The position numbers and the translations under genes were made by a program. From positions 1,178,001-1,242,000 of the forward strand of contig NZ_WQCG01000001.1 in NCBI RefSeq assembly GCF_013032505.1: DNA of 64,000 bases, given 5' to 3'. Under the pieces are notes generated by a model. It had not been told where the DNA came from and did no database searches. It worked only from the letters and a program-made list of their open reading frames with translations. Source of the stretch: Ruegeria atlantica. GTDB lineage: Bacteria; Pseudomonadota; Alphaproteobacteria; Rhodobacterales; Rhodobacteraceae. Shown one piece after another: positions 60,289 to 64,000 of this stretch. Numbering within the stretch: the first letter of the stretch is position 1; the number at the start of each line of letters is the position of its first letter.

Positions 60289-61260
60289 TCAGATACGGAA
60301 ATTGACGAGTTTGTGCAGGATGATGACGTTCGAGACCATCAGAACGACAACCAGCACTGCAAGTTTGATGAATGCGGGATCGTCACTGATATCGGTGTAA
60401 TATCCCGGTGCGTTGATCGACATTACCCCCATGATCACCAGCGGAATGATCGACAAAAGAAACCCGGACAGGCGCCCTTCTGCGGAAATGGCCTTGATCC
60501 GCGCACGCAATGCAATGCGCCGTCTGACCACGGTAGCCAGAACGGACACGATCCGCTCCAGATCGCCACCAGTGCCGTGTTGGATTGCCATGCTTGCCGC
60601 CAGGTACTGTGCATCTTCCGAACCGACCCGGTCAGCAAAGTCCTGAACCGCGTCGGGCAATTCGTCGCCAAAACTGATCTGGTCGAAAATGATGCCGAAC
60701 TCGGACCCGATAGGGTCTTGCATCTCGTCCGCAACGGCTTTGATCGAGGTGTTGACCGGGTGGCCAATTTTCAGGCCACGCGCCATCAACTCTAGCGCAT
60801 CGGGCAACTGGCTGGTCAAAGCTTTTTGGCGTTCAGCCTGCCGCGATTTCACCACCAAAGCCGGCATGACCACACCCAGGACGAGTGCGATCGGGGCCGT
60901 CTGCCAAGGCGGCAGAAACATCATACCGGCGGTTGCGATCGCCAAGGTACCAAACAGGCAAAGCAGCACAAAATTCTTCGCTGAAACATGCAGCCCCGCC
61001 TGAACTAGCGTATCCGGCAAGTTCCCAAAAAAAGGGATCTTCGCAAAAAACCCTGTCTGGGTCTCGGGAAGCAGCAAGGCGAGCCGATCTTCATCGGTAA
61101 CGCCTTGCCGGACCATGCGCATTCGGCGGTTGCGGGCCTCGGAGTGGTTTTCACCGCGACGGGCAAAGTGGAACACACCGGTAATCAGCATGAAAATTCC
61201 GACGAAGACGCAAGCGAGCGTCAGATAGTTAAGAAGTTCGGCTGTGTTAATACTGGTCAT
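60289..61260 (-). CDS. tadB: Tad pilus inner-membrane protein TadB
   Basis: This is a 323-residue F-domain platform protein. The N-terminal span is YLTLACVFVGIFMLITGVFH. The F-domain has LPDALELMARGLKIGHPVNT and AQYLAASMAIQHGTGGDLER, and final spans include LLSIIPLVIMGVMSINAPGY. It follows tadA by 3 bp and precedes tadC by 10 bp. Confidence 0.96.
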   Translation of the reverse strand: MTSINTAELLNYLTLACVFVGIFMLITGVFHFARRGENHSEARNRRMRMVRQGVTDEDRLALLLPETQTGFFAKIPFFGNLPDTLVQAGLHVSAKNFVLLCLFGTLAIATAGMMFLPPWQTAPIALVLGVVMPALVVKSRQAERQKALTSQLPDALELMARGLKIGHPVNTSIKAVADEMQDPIGSEFGIIFDQISFGDELPDAVQDFADRVGSEDAQYLAASMAIQHGTGGDLERIVSVLATVVRRRIALRARIKAISAEGRLSGFLLSIIPLVIMGVMSINAPGYYTDISDDPAFIKLAVLVVVLMVSNVIILHKLVNFRI

Positions 61261-61263
61261 GCC

Positions 61264-62652
61264 TCAGCCTCCTGATACTCGGAAGGTCTCGGGTTCGAGA
61301 TCGACGCCAGCGGCTGTGAGCATGTCATAGCATTTCGGGCGAATCCCAGTGGGAACAAACTTACCAAGCACCTCGCCGCTTTCCGCGCGGCCTTTCTTCT
61401 GGAACACGAAGATGTCTTGCATGGTGATGATCTCACCTTCCATCCCGGTTATTTCCGAAATGCTGGTGACGCGGCGCGACCCATCCGCCAACCGCGACAG
61501 ATGCACAATAAAGTGTAGCCCCGACGCGATCTGGGATCGAATGGCTGCGGCGGGAAATTCGATACCCGTCATCGTGACCATCTGCTCCAGACGGCCCAAT
61601 GAATCGCGCGCCGAGTTTGCATGTACAGTCGTCATCGAGCCATCATGACCCGTATTCATGGCTTGAAGCATGTCGAAGGTCTCCGCTCCGCGAACCTCTC
61701 CGACAATGATCCTGTCGGGGCGCATACGCAGCGCGTTTCGCACCAGATCACGCTGAATTACCTGGCCGTCGCCGGACGGGGATGGCGGGCGTGTTTCCAG
61801 TCGCACAACATGCTCCTGCTGGAGTTGCAGTTCGGCTGCGTCTTCAATGGTGACGACACGCTCGCCATGGTCGATATACGAAGACAGGGCGTTCAACATC
61901 GTTGTCTTACCCGACCCCGTCCCGCCTGCAATCAGGACATTCAGGCGCGCAAATACCAGCGATTGCAAGAACCGTGCGGCGGCATCGTTCAGAGCGCCAT
62001 TTGCAACCAGCTTTTTCATTGTCAGTTTCGACTGGGCGAATTTTCGAATTGAAACACTGGGGCCGTCAATCGAACACGGGCGGATGATTGCGTTTACACG
62101 GCTGCCATCTTCCAGCCGGGCATCCACCCAAGGCTGGCGCTCATCCACGCGTCGGCCGATCTTGCTGACGATCTTGTCGATAACACGCAACAGGTGCTTT
62201 TCATCCCGGAACCGCACCGGAACGCGTTCCAGCAGGCCAGAGCGTTCGACATAGACCGTCTGATAACCGTTAACCAGAATGTCATTGATAGTTGGATCAG
62301 CAAGCAATGGCTCCAACGGGCCAAAACCCAGAATTTCGTCCAGAAGTTCTTCGACGATGCGGTTGAAGTCTTCGGTATTCAGTGGCTTGCCCGCTTGGGA
62401 TAAGGCGCTGCCGACAACCCCGGCGACTTCGCGCCGCAGCACGTCTTTTTCAACCTTTTCGATCACTGCAAGGTTCAAGCGTTCCAGCAAAGCCTCGTGC
62501 AAAGTGCTTTTGAGCTCAAGCCAATCTGCCAGTTCTGTATCTTCGGCGGCAGTGTCTGGCTGAATGTCCTGGGCCTGCGGTTCGGCACGTTGATTCAGCT
62601 GGATAACTTCGGCCTCATTGGGTCGTCCGGCGCGCGTAAACTTTTCAAACAT
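61264..62652 (-). CDS. cpaF: Tad pilus secretion ATPase (CpaF/TadA)
   Basis: This is a 462-residue hexameric ATPase that powers Flp pilus assembly. An N-terminal helical region precedes the NTP-binding core: Walker A NVLIAGGTGSGKTTMLNALS, an Asp box in ERVVTIEDAAELQLQQEHVV, Walker B RMRPDRIIVGEVRGAETFDM, and the His box GHDGSMTTVHANS. The C-terminus has LSRLADGSRRVTSISEITGM. It stands between cpaE (14 bp) and tadB (3 bp) in one operon. Confidence 0.97.
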   Translation of the reverse strand: MFEKFTRAGRPNEAEVIQLNQRAEPQAQDIQPDTAAEDTELADWLELKSTLHEALLERLNLAVIEKVEKDVLRREVAGVVGSALSQAGKPLNTEDFNRIVEELLDEILGFGPLEPLLADPTINDILVNGYQTVYVERSGLLERVPVRFRDEKHLLRVIDKIVSKIGRRVDERQPWVDARLEDGSRVNAIIRPCSIDGPSVSIRKFAQSKLTMKKLVANGALNDAAARFLQSLVFARLNVLIAGGTGSGKTTMLNALSSYIDHGERVVTIEDAAELQLQQEHVVRLETRPPSPSGDGQVIQRDLVRNALRMRPDRIIVGEVRGAETFDMLQAMNTGHDGSMTTVHANSARDSLGRLEQMVTMTGIEFPAAAIRSQIASGLHFIVHLSRLADGSRRVTSISEITGMEGEIITMQDIFVFQKKGRAESGEVLGKFVPTGIRPKCYDMLTAAGVDLEPETFRVSGG

Positions 62653-62666
62653 CCCTTAGACTCCAA

Positions 62667-63875
62667 TTAGGCTGCGTTGTTTCTCAGGTCGGCTTTTCCG
62701 ACCATCGTTTCATTTATGATTTTTCGACCCACCGAGCGGATCGCCTTGGACAGGGCACAACTGCCTGAGGCCTGCGACAGCAACTGACCCCGATCCAGCG
62801 CCTGCTTTGCGTGTCGCGCGTCGCTGGGAAGCCAGAACCGCAATTCGCGTTCCAGCACGTTTTGGGCTTCAACATGTTGGCTTGACCGGAATGTCGGTTT
62901 CGTTTCTTGGCTGATGACGATCTCAACCGGAGGTTCGAGCCGCTCTTTTGTGAAGAATTCGATCAAACGGCAGGACTGGCGCACCGAAGAGACCGAGCTG
63001 TCGCCCACCATCAGCATCCGGTCCGACGCGTTAACAACTGCACCCAGCCAATCGACCAGCACCCGAGGCAGATCAATGACGACAAAGTCGAATTCCAGAC
63101 GCAGAGTCTCGATCAGCGCGCTGACCTGTTCGCGTGTCAGAACATCCAGAGGAATGAATTCTTCGGGAGCGCTCAGGACTTCCAAACCGGATTCATGTTG
63201 CACCAGAGATTGCTGAAGGAACGTCCGGTCCGGCATGACCCCATCCTGAGCCATTCTCAGAAGCCCCGAGGAGGGCTGCAAGTCCAAGGACGTTGCGACC
63301 GTACCGAATTGCAAATCCAGATCGACGACAGCGACCTTGTTTTGCGTCTTTTTCCGGAAGATGCCGGAATACCCCTGCAACTGGTCGGCCAGATTAATAG
63401 ACAGCGTTGACGCACCGATGCCACCGCGGGCCGGGCATATGCTGATGATCTGTCCCAATCGCTGCGGTTGCGGCGCATAAATGGTGGGCAACAAAGATTT
63501 GTCGACCGTCAGACGCTGAATCTGCTCGGCCAGTTCGTCCTGCCCGATGGGATAGGGCAGAATCTCATCGACGCCCGATTTGTTCAGCGCACGCACTTCG
63601 GTCAATGAGATGTCACGGTCGCTAAGTGCCAGCAACGTGCCGCGCGAACCGGCGCTACGACGAAGATCGCTGACAGTTTCCAGATCCAACTCACCTGAAA
63701 AGCTGAACACCAGCAGATCATTTTCACCCATCAGACCACAGGCGCGGCCGTTTACCGAAGACAATGTTCCGGAGTGCGTCTCGAGCGAAAGATCGTCGAG
63801 CCGGTCGACGGCCTGGGCGACTGAATTCTTAATCGCCTCATTATCAGAGATAAGGGCTAATGATTTTTGAGTCAT
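62667..63875 (-). CDS. cpaE: Tad pilus localization protein (CpaE/TadZ)
   Basis: This is a 402-residue protein. The N-terminal half is an atypical receiver-like domain (LLALSDRDISLTEVRALNKS, where LYS/Asp pocket residues are partly lost). The C-half is a ParA/MinD-like ATPase with a deviant Walker A IISICPARGGIGASTLSINL, in which the usual two lysines are Arg and Ala. VAVVDLDLQFGTVATSLDLQ and FVVIDLPRVLVDWLGAVVNA complete the fold. It places the Tad machine at the cell pole. Confidence 0.94.
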   Translation of the reverse strand: MTQKSLALISDNEAIKNSVAQAVDRLDDLSLETHSGTLSSVNGRACGLMGENDLLVFSFSGELDLETVSDLRRSAGSRGTLLALSDRDISLTEVRALNKSGVDEILPYPIGQDELAEQIQRLTVDKSLLPTIYAPQPQRLGQIISICPARGGIGASTLSINLADQLQGYSGIFRKKTQNKVAVVDLDLQFGTVATSLDLQPSSGLLRMAQDGVMPDRTFLQQSLVQHESGLEVLSAPEEFIPLDVLTREQVSALIETLRLEFDFVVIDLPRVLVDWLGAVVNASDRMLMVGDSSVSSVRQSCRLIEFFTKERLEPPVEIVISQETKPTFRSSQHVEAQNVLERELRFWLPSDARHAKQALDRGQLLSQASGSCALSKAIRSVGRKIINETMVGKADLRNNAA

Positions 63876-63899
63876 TTTTCAGCTCCCATGGTTAGAAAT

Positions 63900-64000
63900 T
63901 CAACCGTTGACTCCGCTGGCGAGGTCTTCGCCAGGAAGGGTTGCGCTAAAGTCGGAAAATATCTTGAAGCCCGTTGTCGCGGTGGTCAGCGCATCGGTTT
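63900..64000 (-). CDS. Partial gene upstream of cpaE, C-terminal 32 residues only
   Basis: A frame open to the window edge ends at a TGA (63900-63902) 24 bp before the cpaE start. The tail reads TDALTTATTGFKIFSDFSAT, then LPGEDLASGVNG. In Tad loci this position is usually held by a pilus gene such as cpaD or an OmpA-like one, but the visible tail is too short to tell. Confidence 0.5.
   Translation of the reverse strand, partial: TDALTTATTGFKIFSDFSATLPGEDLASGVNG

Overview
The window looks like chromosomal DNA of a Roseobacter-group alphaproteobacterium (Rhodobacterales). Evidence: GC-rich codon use over most of its length, an alpha-type RNase P RNA, gatC-gatA, rpmG, MgtE, a DUF1127 microprotein, a Tad pilus locus, and the Rhodobacterales-like mix of ABC importers and amidohydrolases. 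About 65 protein genes, one tRNA and one structural RNA can be supported. Both edges cut genes: mgtE at the left and an unidentified gene upstream of cpaE at the right.

Left part (1-20.4 kb) is mostly core. It runs mgtE, two convergent purine deaminases (guanine and 8-oxoguanine type), an inositol-phosphatase-family histidinol phosphatase, an XRE regulator, a quinone oxidoreductase with a nearby LysR gene, a Bax-inhibitor-type membrane protein, rpmG, a DUF1326-DUF2182 pair, a GYD protein, rnpB, an AmpD-like amidase overlapping a lipoprotein gene, gatA and gatC, a 54-residue exported peptide behind palindromic boxes, a ceramidase-fold protein, tRNA adenosine deaminase and an RsuA/RluB pseudouridine synthase.

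20.5-26.5 kb is a tight one-direction operon: a 29-residue membrane mini-ORF, an XpaC-like protein, TelA, a DUF2927 lipoprotein, an SPFH protein with a C-terminal GYF_2 domain, a small tyrosine-phosphatase-like protein, and a membrane-anchored zinc-ribbon protein. It is the best candidate for a little-described envelope-stress system. 26.5-41.8 kb holds a nitroreductase, dtd, a glycerate 2-kinase, then what may be one catabolic block: CocE/NonD hydrolase, a Tat-exported binding protein with two permeases and a fused double ATPase, a phosphodiesterase-like protein, an HSL-type esterase and an acyl-CoA synthetase. An MsbA-like exporter follows.

41.9-57.7 kb looks like a mosaic or accessory stretch. 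It opens with tRNA-Gly(UCC) and, 90 bp beyond its 3' end, a 47-bp exact copy of the tRNA's 3' part, as left by integration. It carries a signalling cluster (DivK-like receiver, a His-domain/receiver/cyclase protein with no ATPase domain, and a three-PAS hybrid kinase), an AsmA protein, an L,D-transpeptidase, an AraC regulator divergent from an exported amidohydrolase, and a mercury-type MerR/MerT/GDCCVxC operon without merA or merP. Diverged intergenic repeats recur here. 57.7-64 kb is a leftward Tad pilus cluster (cpaE, tadA/cpaF, tadB, tadC) followed by a LuxR-type gene overlapping the prepilin peptidase cpaA.
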